From NCBI GenBank assembly GCA_032718475.1, contig JAUCBJ010002448.1, positions 1-64,000 of the forward strand: a stretch of DNA of 64,000 bases. The letters run 5' to 3'. Below are positions 34,079 through 44,678 of the stretch, piece by piece. Within the stretch, counting starts at the first letter, position 1. The number at the start of each line of letters is the position of its first letter. Source of the DNA: Nemertoderma westbladi (Eukaryota; Xenacoelomorpha; Nemertodermatida; Nemertodermatidae). Both the position numbers and the translations under genes were made by a program. Under the pieces are notes generated by a model. The model saw only the letters and a program-made list of their open reading frames with translations. It did not search any database and was not told the origin of the DNA.

Positions 34079-34445
34079 GTTGGGTGCAACCTTCGCCCGC
34101 GTCCAACCTTTGCCCGGGGAAAGCTTCGCCCACAAGGCAATCATCGCCCACGAGTAACCTTTGCCCAATAAGATTAGTGTTTGTAACCAATTTAGTTGCC
34201 AATTCATGGAAAGGTAACAGGTTACAGAGACGGGTTTTTCTAACCAAAACAATAAACGATGTTGTTACCAATTGAGGGAAAGGAGCAGGTTACAGAGCTT
34301 TTTTCTAACCAAAACAACTTTTTTTAGTGTACAAGTTTGACTGCGGGCGAAGGTTTGCCCCGGGTGAAAGTTGCTTATTGTGAGGGCGAATATTGCTCCG
34401 GGCGAAAATTGGATGCGGGCGATGCCTTTTCGCGGGCGAAATTTA
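34079..34445. mobile_element. Inverted-repeat (MITE-like) insertion in the Ly6 intron
   Basis: AACCTTCGCCCGC and related TTCGCCC/TTTGCCC words at 34089-34163 are mirrored by GCGGGCGAAGGTT and GGGCGAA words at 34343-34440. Between them, AGGTTACAGAG and TCTAACCAAAACAA occur twice (about 80-bp repeat). No coding capacity. Confidence 0.55.
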
Positions 34446-34598
34446 CTGTGTACCCAGCTGAATAGTAGGTTTCGCACACCACAGGGTCCTTTATCAAGTG
34501 CAGGACCCGGAAAATGACAATATATTTAAGTCCAAAAGGGACCCTAACCAATACCACTATATTCCTATACAGTACAGACATGCACTTTGTGCTCTTAC

Positions 34599-34724
34599 CA
34601 CGCAAGCTACACAAAATCCCGCTTCTTTAGTAAAGTAAATTCCTTCGGGACTGCGCGCTAGGTAGTTGCACCTCAAACTGTATCCAACTACAACAGCTGT
34701 TGCAAATACCAACAATTTCAACAT
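34599..34724 (-). CDS. Ly6/three-finger-like secreted protein, exon 1 (signal peptide)
   Basis: ATG at 34724 opens 42 codons ending exactly at a strong donor (GCGTG|GTAAGA at 34599/34598), phase 0. Residues 1-16 (MLKLLVFATAVVVGYS) form a signal peptide with a small residue before the predicted cleavage site. The mature chain starts LRCNY, as in Ly6 proteins, and contributes three cysteines. The frame is open nine codons further upstream but only from a TTG, and the TATA box spacing favours 34724. The 607-bp intron (33992-34598) hosts an inverted-repeat element. Intact frame, both splice sites, TATA box and poly-A signal all agree. Confidence 0.72.
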
Positions 34725-34773
34725 TTTCACAGAAACGTTACTTGTAGCCAAACAATATTTAAAATCAATGTGC

Positions 34774-34781
34774 TTTATATA
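34774..34781 (-). promoter_or_regulatory. TATA box of the Ly6-like gene
   Basis: TATATAAA on the minus strand, 50-57 bases before the ATG, predicting a 5' leader of roughly 25 bases. Confidence 0.5.
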
Positions 34782-35009
34782 AACATAAGATCGGATCGAA
34801 TAAGTCGAATATTCAAAATTCTGAAAAAATTTTGAAAATCAAAAAAAATTTAAATATATCCTATCTGAATCTTTCCCACAATTTCGCACAAGAATATTTT
34901 ATACCCTATACGCACTGAGAGCAATATGTTGTGTAATTTCTTTCTTAATATCTCTCGTAATATCTTTGAGATTCAATATTAGATATAATTTTATTGCTGC
35001 AAAAAACCG

Positions 35010-37150
35010 ACAAATCTCTCCGACAGTGTGCCGAAATCTTTATGACACTTCTGAATGACACTGTGCCAAAATCTCTCCGACACAGTGCGGAAATCTCTCC
35101 GACACTGTGCCGAAATCTATCCGACACTGTGCCGAAACCTCTCCGACACTGTGCCGAAATCTCTCCGACACTGTGACAAAATCTCTCTGAAACAGTGCCG
35201 AAATCTCTCTGACATTGTGCCAAAATCTATCCGACACAGTGCCGAAATCTCTCCAACACAGTGCCGAAATCTCTCCGACACTGTGCCGAAATCTCAACGA
35301 CACTGTGCCGAAATCTCTCTGACACTGTGCCGAAATCTCAACGACACTGTGCCGAAATCTCTCCGACACTGTTCCGAAATCTCTCTGACACTGTGCCGAA
35401 ATTTTTCCGACATTGTGCCGAAATCTCTCTGACACTGTGCCAAAATATCTCCGACACTGTGCCGAAATCTCTCCGACACTGTGACGAAATCTCTCCGACA
35501 CTGTGCCGAAATCTCAACGACATTGTGCCGAAATCTCTCTGACACTGTGCCGAAATCTCTCTGAGACTGTGCCGAGATCTTTCCGACACTGTGCCGAAAT
35601 CTCTCCGACACTGTGCCGAAATCTCTCCGACACTGTGCCGAAATCTCTACGACACTGTGCCGAAATCTCTCCGACACTGTGCCGAAATCTCTCTGATACT
35701 GTGCCGAAATCTCAACGACACTGTGCCGAAATCTCTCTGACACTGTGCCGAAATCTCAACGACACTGTGCCGAAATCTCTCCGACACTGTTCCGAAATCT
35801 CTCTGACACTGTGCCGAAATCTTTCCGACATTGTGCCGAAATCTCTCTGACACTGTGCCAAAATATCTCCGACACTGTGCCGAAATCTCTCCGACACTGT
35901 GACGAAATCTCTCCGACACTGTGCCGAAATCTCAACGACATTGTGCCGAAATCTCTCTGACACTGTGCCGAAATCTCTCTGAGACTGTGCCGAGATCTTT
36001 CCGACACTGTGCCGAAATCTCTCCGACACTGTGCCGAAATCTCTCCGACACTGTGCCGAAATCTCTACGACACTGTGCCGAAATCTCTCCGACACTGTGC
36101 CGAAATCTCTCCGACACTGTGACGAAATCTCTCCGACACTGTGCCGAAATCTCAACGACATTGTGCCGTAATCTCTCTGACACTGTGCCGAAATCTCTCT
36201 GAGACTGTGCCGAGATCTTTCCGACACTGTGCCGAAATCTCTCCGACACTGTGCCGAAATCTTTCCGACATTGTGCCGAAATCTCTCTGACACTGTGCCA
36301 AAATATCTCCGACACTGTGCCGAAATCTCTCTGAGACTGTGCCGAGATCTTTCCGACACTGTGCCGAAATCTCTCCGACACTGTGCCGAAATCTCTCCGA
36401 CACTGTGCCGAAATCTCTACGACACTGTGCCGAAATCTCTCCGACACTGTGCCGAAATCTCTCTGACACTGTGCCGAAATCTCTCCGACAATGTGCCAAA
36501 ATCTCTCCAACGCTGTGCCAAAATTCCTCCGACACTGTGCCGAAATTTTTCCGACACTGCGCCGAAATCTCTCCGACACTGTGCCGAAATCTCTCCGACT
36601 GTGCCGAAATCTCTACGACACTGTGCCGAAATCTCTCCGACACTGTGCCGAAATCTCTCTGACACTTTGCAGAAATCTCTCCGACAATGTGCCAAAATCT
36701 CTCCAACGCTGTGCCAAAATTCCTCCGACACTGTGCCGAAATCTATCCGACACTGTGCCGAAATCTTTCCGACTCTGTGCCGAAATCTCTCCAACAATGT
36801 GCAGAAATCTCTCCGACACGGTGCCGATATCTCTCCAACACTGTGCCGAAACTTCTCCGACACTGTGTCGAAATCTCTCCGATACTGTGCCGAAATCTCT
36901 CAGACAATGTGCCGAAATCTCTCCGACATTGTGCCAAAATTTCACCGGCACTGTGCCGAAATCTCTCCGACACTGTGCCAAAATCTCTCCAACACTGTGC
37001 CGAAATCCCTCCGACACTGTGCCGAAATCTTTCCGACTCTGTGCCGAAATCTCTCCGACAATGTGCAGAAATCTCTCCAACACTGTGCCGATATCTCTCC
37101 AACACTGTGCCGAAACTTCTCCGACACTGTTGAAATCTCTCCGACGCTGT
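35010..37150. repeat. 22-bp satellite (CTCTCCGACACTGTGCCGAAAT), about 97 copies, 418-bp higher order
   Basis: A 22-bp unit repeats with little length drift over 2.1 kb. Variant patterns recur 418 bp (19 units) apart, e.g. the block starting at 35503 and again at 35921, and that at 35330 and 35748. Since 22 is not divisible by three, each frame cycles through 66-bp peptide repeats; the many ORFs (up to 358 codons) on both strands are artefacts. It ends next to the 36-bp inverted repeat at 37164. Confidence 0.95.
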
Positions 37151-37163
37151 GCCTGATATGCCT

Positions 37164-38597
37164 TATATGTGGCTGGTTGCGAGAAAAGGGACCTGGGGAC
37201 CACATGGTCGATTTTGCGTTTTTAGGCCTATTAGATACAGAATTTTCTGGGCTTTCCGAATATCGAACTGGTTTTTTCATATCGTTTTTCGTTAAAAAGT
37301 TATGAGAGTTTAAACAAAAAATTAAAAACGCAGGTCCCTTTTCTCGCAACCAATGTTAATTTTTTGATGTGGTCCCGTTCTGGCATCCATCTCAGGTATT
37401 TTTTGTGCTAAAATTTTCAAATGTTTTTATAATTCAATAATATTAATTTTTTGCGCTATATGTAGCGGTTTTTTTAGACACTGATCACAAATATTGAACT
37501 CAAATATAACATTCTAGAAAATTTTTGGTAATTTTGAATGTGCCCTTTGGGGCACGAAAAAAAATCGTAGTGCAAATATGATAATGAAAAATCACCACAA
37601 AATTAAATTGATTTTATGAACATATGGTTTTTTTGGAATGCTGATCACGAATTAAAACAATTTTTTCGATATGTCATTGTGTGAATGTGCGGCACGAAAA
37701 ATACAAGTAGCAAAAGTTTGATAACCAAAAATCATTACCACATCAACCTGAATTTTAGACATTATGGGTTTTCTGGGACACTGATCACGAATATGACACT
37801 CAAAAATATCGTATTATCCAACCAAACTCGCTTTTTGCAATTTGAAATGTTTGCTACTTGTAATTTTCGTCCCAACAGAAAAGCACCAAAATTGACAGTT
37901 GCATTACCACGAATGATTTGTAACGTGTTATATCGTGATCAGCTACCTTGAAAACCAGTATAGCTTCAGAATTACCAAATCATAGGCATAATTTGACAGT
38001 TTATAAGTTTGTGCTATTTGTAATTTTCGTTCTGGGGCACTAGAATAGCACCAAAATTGGGTTTGCCTTACCAGAAATATTTATAACTAGTAATCAATTA
38101 CTCGTAATCAGCGACCTCGAAAACACATACGTTCAGAATTATCAAACCAAACACAAATTTTTTTATGTTGACATTTTTTTACTTGTACTTTTCATACTGG
38201 GGGACCAAAATAGCACAAAAAATGATGGTTGCTTTTCCAAAAAATATTTTTAACAAGTTTTATCATGATCAGCGACCTGAAAACCCTATTATTTAATAGG
38301 TTCAGCCACTCTGCTTCAGTTTCCATAATAAATTCTAATTTATTCGTGTATTAACTTGTTTGTACAATAACTAACCGAATAGGCTATATATATTCTACGA
38401 TAATCTAAAAAAACAAGTGTATACGGTGCTTACTACTATTACTAGTATAATACAGTTTGAATTTCGCTCTAATAAAACCCAATAACGACCAATAAACCAA
38501 TGAAAACAGTCGATTTTAAGAGCCAAACTTTAAACGCGTTTTTCTCAGAATAAACATTTTTTCCCCAGGTCCCTTTTCTCGCAACCAGCCACATATA
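37164..38597. mobile_element. 1.43-kb element with perfect 36-bp terminal inverted repeats
   Basis: 37164-37199 is the exact reverse complement of 38562-38597 (core GGCTGGTTGCGAGAAAAGGG). A third, inverted partial copy of the TIR lies at about 37330-37357. The interior is a degenerate repeat in which CACTGATCACGAAT and TAATTTTCGT words return every 150-200 bp. The ends start/finish with TATA, compatible with a TA target duplication (Tc1/mariner-like MITE), but this is not certain. No transposase ORF. Confidence 0.7.
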
Positions 38598-38676
38598 CAT
38601 TTTTTCATAAAGGCAATCAAATATGTCAATTATTTAAAAAACAATAATAGGACAACTGTTCTTTACCAACTGTTCT

Positions 38677-39495
38677 TTGCTGATGACTTAGGAGTACTCT
38701 CAGAATCATTAGAGGGAGCCCAACGGCTCCTCAGCTCATTAGAACATGCTGCTTCTAGTGTTGGTCTTTTTATTAACTCCAGAAAGACCAAAATTCTGAC
38801 AGTTAACTTTGAAAGTCCTCAGCAAGTCTCTGATCGGATGAGCATAAGCTCAAAGGATGGTATGCTTGAGCATGTAGACGACTTCTGTTACCTGGGATCA
38901 TGGATCCGGAAGTCAGGTGAGGACCTTCGAATACGTAAGGGAAAGGCATGGGCAGCCTTAAATAGGCTTTCCAGGATTTGGAAGTCACCGAGAATTAATC
39001 GAAAACTTAAGGTCCGATTATTTAGAGCAGCAGTAGTTCCAGTACTCCTCTACGGGAGTCCATGCTGGGCTCTAACTGCTGAGGACACCAAATCTCTGGA
39101 TGGCACATTCACAAGAATGCTACGCCGGGTTCATTGTGTCAAGTACAATGCACACATCTCCAACCAGACACTATATAACATTGGAGGTGTCTCATTGGTT
39201 CCTCCAAGCTTGACACTAGAACAAAATCGCCTCCGCTTTGCAGGACATTGCTTTCGCCGTGAGGACCAGCCAGTGCATAATCTTGTACTTTGGCAGCCTC
39301 ATGGAGTGAATAAGCATGGTGGACAGCCCATGACTTTCTTGAGACGCATCTTAAAGGACACTGGCCTTAAAGATGCGGATGATCTAGCAAATGTCATGGG
39401 TGATAGGGAGTTGTGGCGGTGCAATTTTGTTGACAAGCCGGCACAGCATTCTTAAAAATGCAGCTGCAATGCAGCATGCCGATCCTAGTAGTAGT
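38677..39495 (+). mobile_element. 5'-truncated copy of the 20.4-kb LINE
   Basis: From TTTGCTGATGAC onward the sequence matches 21855-22670 at high identity: FADDLGVLSES, FCYLGSWI, LLYGSPCWALTAED, LRFAGHCFRRED and LWRCNFVDKP, ending with AGTAGTAGT. Unlike the first copy, this one keeps the frame through RKLKVRL (AAG where the other has TAG) and has LYGSPCW and RFAGHCF where the other has LYVSPCW and RFAGLCF, so its C-terminal 205 codons are intact. It is truncated just at the FADD catalytic motif. Confidence 0.85.
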
Positions 39496-39738
39496 AGTTA
39501 TATATAAAATAATAATAACAATTTAATATAACTAATACACTTACATTATGGAATTATATCTCAAATAGTTCCGAAAATTTTGAAATATTTAGTTTAAAAT
39601 TATTAGTACTTTATTTTCTACAGCAGCAGTGATAAAGAGGAACATCGACGAAATGTGATGAAGACCACCCACATCTTTATTAGATTACCATTGACCGCCG
39701 CCCCCGCCAATGGGTAAGATCGCGTTTCGAGACACTCG

Positions 39739-39822
39739 CTACTCGTAGACTGTTTTTGCCTCACCGGTTAGGGAACCATTGGTTCTCGCTAACTTAATGG
39801 CTCCACATTGTCCATCATTTTC
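39739..39822 (-). other. Possible terminal exon (low confidence)
   Basis: Following the acceptor TTTAATATTACAG|G, 27 codons (ENDGQCGAIKLARTNGSLTG...) run to TAG in phase 0. Composition is protein-like, but no partner exon with an ATG is established: a phase-0 donor GCGCCG|GTAAAT near 40756 follows a hydrophobic stretch without an ATG. The rest of 39496-40340 is AT-rich with nothing else seen. Confidence 0.2.
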
Positions 39823-40341
39823 CTGTAATATTAAATAAATTATATATAGCTATTGATGAAAGAGTAATACATTTATTTACTAAATCAATAATAATTATTA
39901 AGTTTTGATATTTATTAAAATTTTACTGTTTTTACTGTTTTTTTTTACACTTACATTGTTACTATACACCATGCCTCCTAATAAAATGCCTCCTAATAAT
40001 ATATATTAAATGTTGATAAGAAGTTATTGTTTTTCAGTGGTTAAACTATTGATTGAGTGTTATCATCTCAAATATTATTTTACATTCTACTACAAAAAGT
40101 GGGCCTGGCAGAAAATTTTAAAACATCCACCACATTATAATATTACAAGAAATCTGATATGAGTTGGGGGATAACTGATAGACGCTGGGGACAACTGATA
40201 GGAACTGGGGACAATTGATATGAGCTGATACAGCCCCGTAGCCAGGATTTTAAAAAGGCGGTTCGTTTTTTTCCAAAAAATGGCACTTATTTAATTTGTT
40301 TTATTATTATTTTATTGTTTTATACAAATTATTTAATTTGT

Positions 40342-40365
40342 GGGGGGGGGGGGGGGGGGGGGGGG
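40342..40365. repeat. 24-base poly-G tract
   Basis: Uninterrupted G homopolymer. Confidence 0.95.
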
Positions 40366-40428
40366 ATTGGTTGACCTGAAGCCCGATACCAAATGTAGGG
40401 GTCGGGGAAATGTAGGGGTATGTAATTG

Positions 40429-40617
40429 CCGACTGTCGGCACAACGTAACACTGATACTGTCGGCACAACGTAACACCGACACTGTCGGCATAATGTAAC
40501 ACCGACACTGTCGGCACAACGTAACACCGACACTGTCGGCATAACGTAACGCCGACACTCAACACATTATCTGCACACTGTCGGCACAACGTTATGCCGA
40601 CACTGTCGGCACATCGT
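40429..40617. repeat. 25-bp minisatellite (CACTGTCGGCACAACGTAACACCGA)
   Basis: About seven units; CTGTCGGC recurs every 25 bases, with one irregular spacing near 40560. Confidence 0.9.
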
Positions 40618-40916
40618 TTACACCCTAATTTTTTTGGCAGTTTGGAGAACAATAATTTTTTTGACTGTATAAACCGGGCTTTGGAAACAATCCAACCCAC
40701 ACACTATGAGGTAAAACTTCCCTTCTTTGTTGCAGACGTCTGTTAGATTTACCGGCGCAAGGAAAAGCACTGACAGCAGAGAACTTATGCAATCAATAAA
40801 GTAACATAAAGGCAATCAATGGCGGCAAGTATTAAAACCTATTATTGAACAATTATTAGTAACTACCTTAGTGTAGATACCATTGTAATTTAATTATCGC
40901 TTTAAATGACATTCTT

Positions 40917-41378
40917 ATGATTAACGGTCACAGACAGACTGCTAGCGCCTGGCTTCCAGTTATAGACAGACTGCTGGCACCTACCTACCAGTTCTACCAG
41001 TCCTACCGCTTCTACACGGGCACGGGGTCGGATCATGTCTCTAGCTGGGAGCTAGAGATCAGGATGTTCGATGCTGATGAGGATCAGGATGTTCGTGATA
41101 GTTACCAAGTTGGAGATTTTGTGTGGGCCAAACTTAAGAAACGGGACAAATTTTGGCCTAGTCGAATATGTGAGCCATATGGAACGCCAAAAAGTTCTAG
41201 ACCCTACTGGGTGTTCTTTTACGGATCCAACAATTATGGGTGGGTTAGCGGAGCCATGGTTTTAAAATATGACAGGGGGGCCGATGATTACACTTCACTT
41301 ATCAATTCATCTTTGAATAAACTATTTACTAAAGGTGTTGCTGAGTTGGATGAGGAGCTTGGAAAAATCGTTACATGA
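40917..41378 (+). CDS. PWWP-domain protein
   Basis: Single 153-codon frame from ATG 40917 to TGA 41378. Residues about 62-150 form a PWWP-type chromatin-reader domain: SYQVGDFVWAKLKKRDKFWPSRI (strands 1-2, with FWP in place of PPWPG), then YWVFFYGSNNYGWVSG (as in VKFFGTEDHAWI), a loop, and a C-terminal helix with AELDEELGKIV. The overall pattern is closest to the GLYR1/NPAC PWWP module. PWWP domains bind methylated histone H3 on nucleosomal DNA. The first 50 residues are Tyr/Arg rich without motif, and Met at 41064-41070 just before DADEDQD may be the real start. It could be the first exon of a larger gene, a retrocopy, or an independent small protein; no intron signals are clearly seen. Confidence 0.65.
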   Translation: MINGHRQTASAWLPVIDRLLAPTYQFYQSYRFYTGTGSDHVSSWELEIRMFDADEDQDVRDSYQVGDFVWAKLKKRDKFWPSRICEPYGTPKSSRPYWVFFYGSNNYGWVSGAMVLKYDRGADDYTSLINSSLNKLFTKGVAELDEELGKIVT

Positions 41379-41454
41379 TGGATGTTGGTTTAATTGAATT
41401 GAGTAGGATAATATTGTGTTGGTTGCTGGTTAATAGAATGCATCATTTGCCCTC

Positions 41455-41965
41455 ACACAATCGGTTCCTTAATCAAGGCTCCACGTGCAATTTTTGTTGC
41501 AGTGCAGTTGCAGGATCTTTCACACTACAGGCGCCACTTTTCATATGGAAAACATACAGCAGTACGACCTTTATTACTCAGGCTACTTAGTGATTGGGGT
41601 GTTTTGTAGTTTACTGACTTACAGACTGGGATATATTCGTTTGTTTTTTTGGTTAGGGTTTGTTGGTCAGGCACAAGCCATAATTAAAGCAGTAATTAAA
41701 TCCTAACCCTAAGTCTTGAGGCTCTATTTTAAGAAATTCCACAAAATTTCTTAAATTTCTTATTTCTTCAATTTAATTACTGCTTTAATTAGGGTTTGGG
41801 CCGCCACTCTTGTAAACTGCGAGGCCCACAAGCGCGAGAAAAGTGGCGCCTCTAGTGGGATATCCCCAGTTACAAAAGTTGCTCGTGTGAAGGGGCCAGC
41901 AACATTTTGCAGAAACAAATTTCCGCAACAAAACTTGCTCGTGTGAGGCCAGCCTTATGTTGAGA
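41455..41965. mobile_element. Foldback element with diverged arms
   Basis: Outer words CCTCACAC and TTTTTGTTGC, AGGCGCCACTTTT (41529) and AATTAAAGCAGTAATTAAAT (41681) return inverted as ATTTAATTACTGCTTTAATT (about 41771), AAAAGTGGCGCCT (41839) and GCAACAAAACTTGC..GTGTGAGG (to about 41953). The arms are diverged and contain unequal insertions. No ORF of note. Confidence 0.55.
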
Positions 41966-42888
41966 ATAAAAATGCCTGTGAAGTATTTTGGCAAGCAAAA
42001 CAGTGTTTGACAAAAGAAATCGGTGTCTATCCCCACTAAATCGATAAATGCGGTTCAGATGAGCATTATTCTTGTTTGTGAGGTAATTTTAATTAGGGGT
42101 GTATTCTTTTTAATGTCCAATATCTCTTGAAATAATCACTCTAAATCTTGATCTTAATCGATCATCGCAGTTCTAATGAGTTAATTTAATTAACCTATCG
42201 GTATCAGGTATATACCGGTACCAAAAGTGGGTCATTCAAATTTTTATATTCTTTTTATAATTTATTTTTATATTCTTTTTATAATATATTTTTATATTCT
42301 TTTAATAATTTATTTTTATACTTATGATGGATTTTATATTCATGCCAACTATTGCTATTTGGCACATTACAAACGACGTTGGTGGACCCAGTAAACATGA
42401 AGAATTTTCAGTAGGCCTAATGTTTCATTAAAATTAACTCAATAGCAGAAGTACGTATGATTATGTGAATGTTTTCAAAATTATAGGGCAAATGATGCTG
42501 ATGCACCATTTTTGTTTAGGTTAATGGTTGGTTGGTTGGGTATATTAGTTACTGGTAAAATACTTATCATCAAGTATTCACTGTCGCTATATACACCAGA
42601 TTTACCCTACTAAGTTGGTGAATTAAGAAAAATGGCAAACATGAATATCAATTATATATCACATTTATTATTATTTTATATAGTAAAGTTATCCGTTCCC
42701 CGGACGGAATCTTTGCTTATATTCCTGCACTATGGGTGGGGTTATGCCGCCGTGCGTGGGTTAAGACTGAACGGCTGTATTTTTAATTGGCTGGCAGTTT
42801 TACCAATCAAAAAGTGTCAAAATGTTACCACCGGGTGTTCTAAAAATATCCATGGTGTGGTGAGTGGTGACTTTTTCTATAACCCCGA
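41966..42888. other. AT-rich region with a short AT tandem repeat, no gene supported
   Basis: 42237-42325 repeats TTTATATTCTTTTTATAATT about three times. A 97-codon plus ORF at 42632-42925 shows no recognisable motif and overlaps the start of the 168-bp satellite. Confidence 0.4.
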
Positions 42889-42889
42889 T

Positions 42890-44165
42890 TTGTGGTGCCA
42901 AAATTTAAAACCGGAATTTAATTAACACAAACCATGGTTTCATAGGTTTTAAAACCTTAGTTTGAGGGACAAACCGTGCTTTCTTAGGTTTTTAACCCTC
43001 GGTTTGAGAGAATCTACGAATTTAAACCTTGATATTAAAATTTGGAACACCATTTTATTATGGTACCTAAATATAAAACCGTAATTTAATTAACACAAAC
43101 CATGGTTTCATAGGTTTTAAAACCTTGGTTTGAGGGACAAACCGTGCTTTCTTAGGTTTTTAACCCTCGGTTTGAGAGATTCTACGAATTTAAACCTTGA
43201 TATTAAAATTTGAAACACCATTTTATTATGGTACCTAAATATAAAACCGTAATTTAATTAACACAAACCATTGTTTCATAGGTTTTAAAACCTTGGTTTG
43301 AGGGACAAACCGCGCTTTCTTAGGTTTTTAACCCTCGGTTTGAGAGATTCTACGAATTTAAACCTTGATATTAAAATTTGGAACACCATTTTAATATGGT
43401 ACCTAAATATAAAACCGTAATTTAATTAACACAAACCGTGGTTTCATAGGTTTTAAAACCTTAGTTTGAGGGACAAACCGTGCTTTCTTAGGGTTTTAAC
43501 CCTCGGTTTGAAAGATTCTACGAATTTAAACCTTGATATTAAAATTTGGAACACCATTTTATTATGGTACCTAAATATAAAACCGTAATTTAATTAACAC
43601 AAACCATGGTTTCATAGGTTTTAAAACCTTGGTTTGAGGGACAAACCGTGCTTTCTTAGGTTTTTAACTCTCAGTTTGAGAGATTCCACGAATTAAAACC
43701 TTGGTATTATAATTTGTAACCTCATTTTGTTATGGCGCCTAATTATAAAACCGTAATTTAATTAATCAAACCATGGTTTCATAGGTTTTAAAACCTTGGT
43801 TTAAGGGACAAACCAGGCTTTCATAGGTTTTTTAAACCTCGGTTTGAGAGATTAGCCACGAAATATAACCTTGGTATTTTGATTTGTAACCCCATTCTGG
43901 TATGGTACCCAAATATAAAACCTTAATTTAATTAACACAAACCATGGTTTCAGATACTTTAAAACCTTGTTTTTGAGAGATTAACCACCGTTATTTGCTT
44001 GGAAAACCGTCCTTGTAGATAGGATCATAATTAATGAAACAACGGTTCTATCTGTTACTTTAACCGCCGGTTTCTTAAAATAACCCCTGGTAGTTTTGGT
44101 GTAAAAATACCCGGGATTATTTTAGAAAACCAGCGGTTTTTTTAGTTAAAACCAAGGTTTATCTT
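42890..44165. repeat. 168-bp satellite, about 7.5 copies
   Basis: CACAAACC starts recur at 42926, 43094, 43262, 43430 and 43598, exactly 168 bp apart, with more diverged units to about 44160. Each unit carries two perfect palindromes, AAACCATGGTTT and AGGTTTTAAAACCT, separated by CATA, plus GGTTTGAGGGACAAACC. The last 200 bp are strongly diverged. Confidence 0.9.
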
Positions 44166-44678
44166 TTTCAGTGTGCTTATAGATATAGTGTGCCTGCAGA
44201 TATTAATATATAGTCTTTTAGAAGTATAGATAGGCAAGTTCTTGACAATAGGTCATATAATATTGACCCTAGATACATTTTGACATCATATTTGGATTCA
44301 GCAACCCACAAAACCATATAAACAACAATTATCATATGAATTTAGTCATGTTATTTCCTTTTGTAAACAAAAAAAGCTATTTTTGACACCCAGTTTGTCT
44401 CAATTTCAAAAGTGCCATGACACCACCATCTAGGGACATTTTTAGTCCAAAATTCCAACGAATTCGGATTCCTCATAAAAAATGGACAAAGATGCCTGGC
44501 GTTTTTCACATTTCGGAAAAGTGCTAGATTCCCCCAACCCTACTGTAAACCTTTGTAAAACTTTGTAAACCTTCTAACTAGGGATATTTAAGTCAAGTAT
44601 GACATCTTTAGTTTTACAATACTCTTCTCCTTCATTAGCCTTGTTGCGCTCGTCCTGTTTTGTCTTAAAATAATTTTC
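44166..44678. other. Unassigned spacer, no gene seen
   Basis: No ORF, motif or clear repeat beyond a short CTTTGTAAA duplication near 44550. Confidence 0.4.

Noticed and set aside
35010-37305. Many 60-358-codon ORFs on both strands
   Set aside because: All are frames through the 22-bp satellite; peptides simply cycle with a 66-bp period.
35010-40617. CRISPR-like arrays (22-bp and 25-bp repeats)
   Set aside because: Repeats are contiguous with no unique spacers, in a eukaryotic, spliced-gene context.
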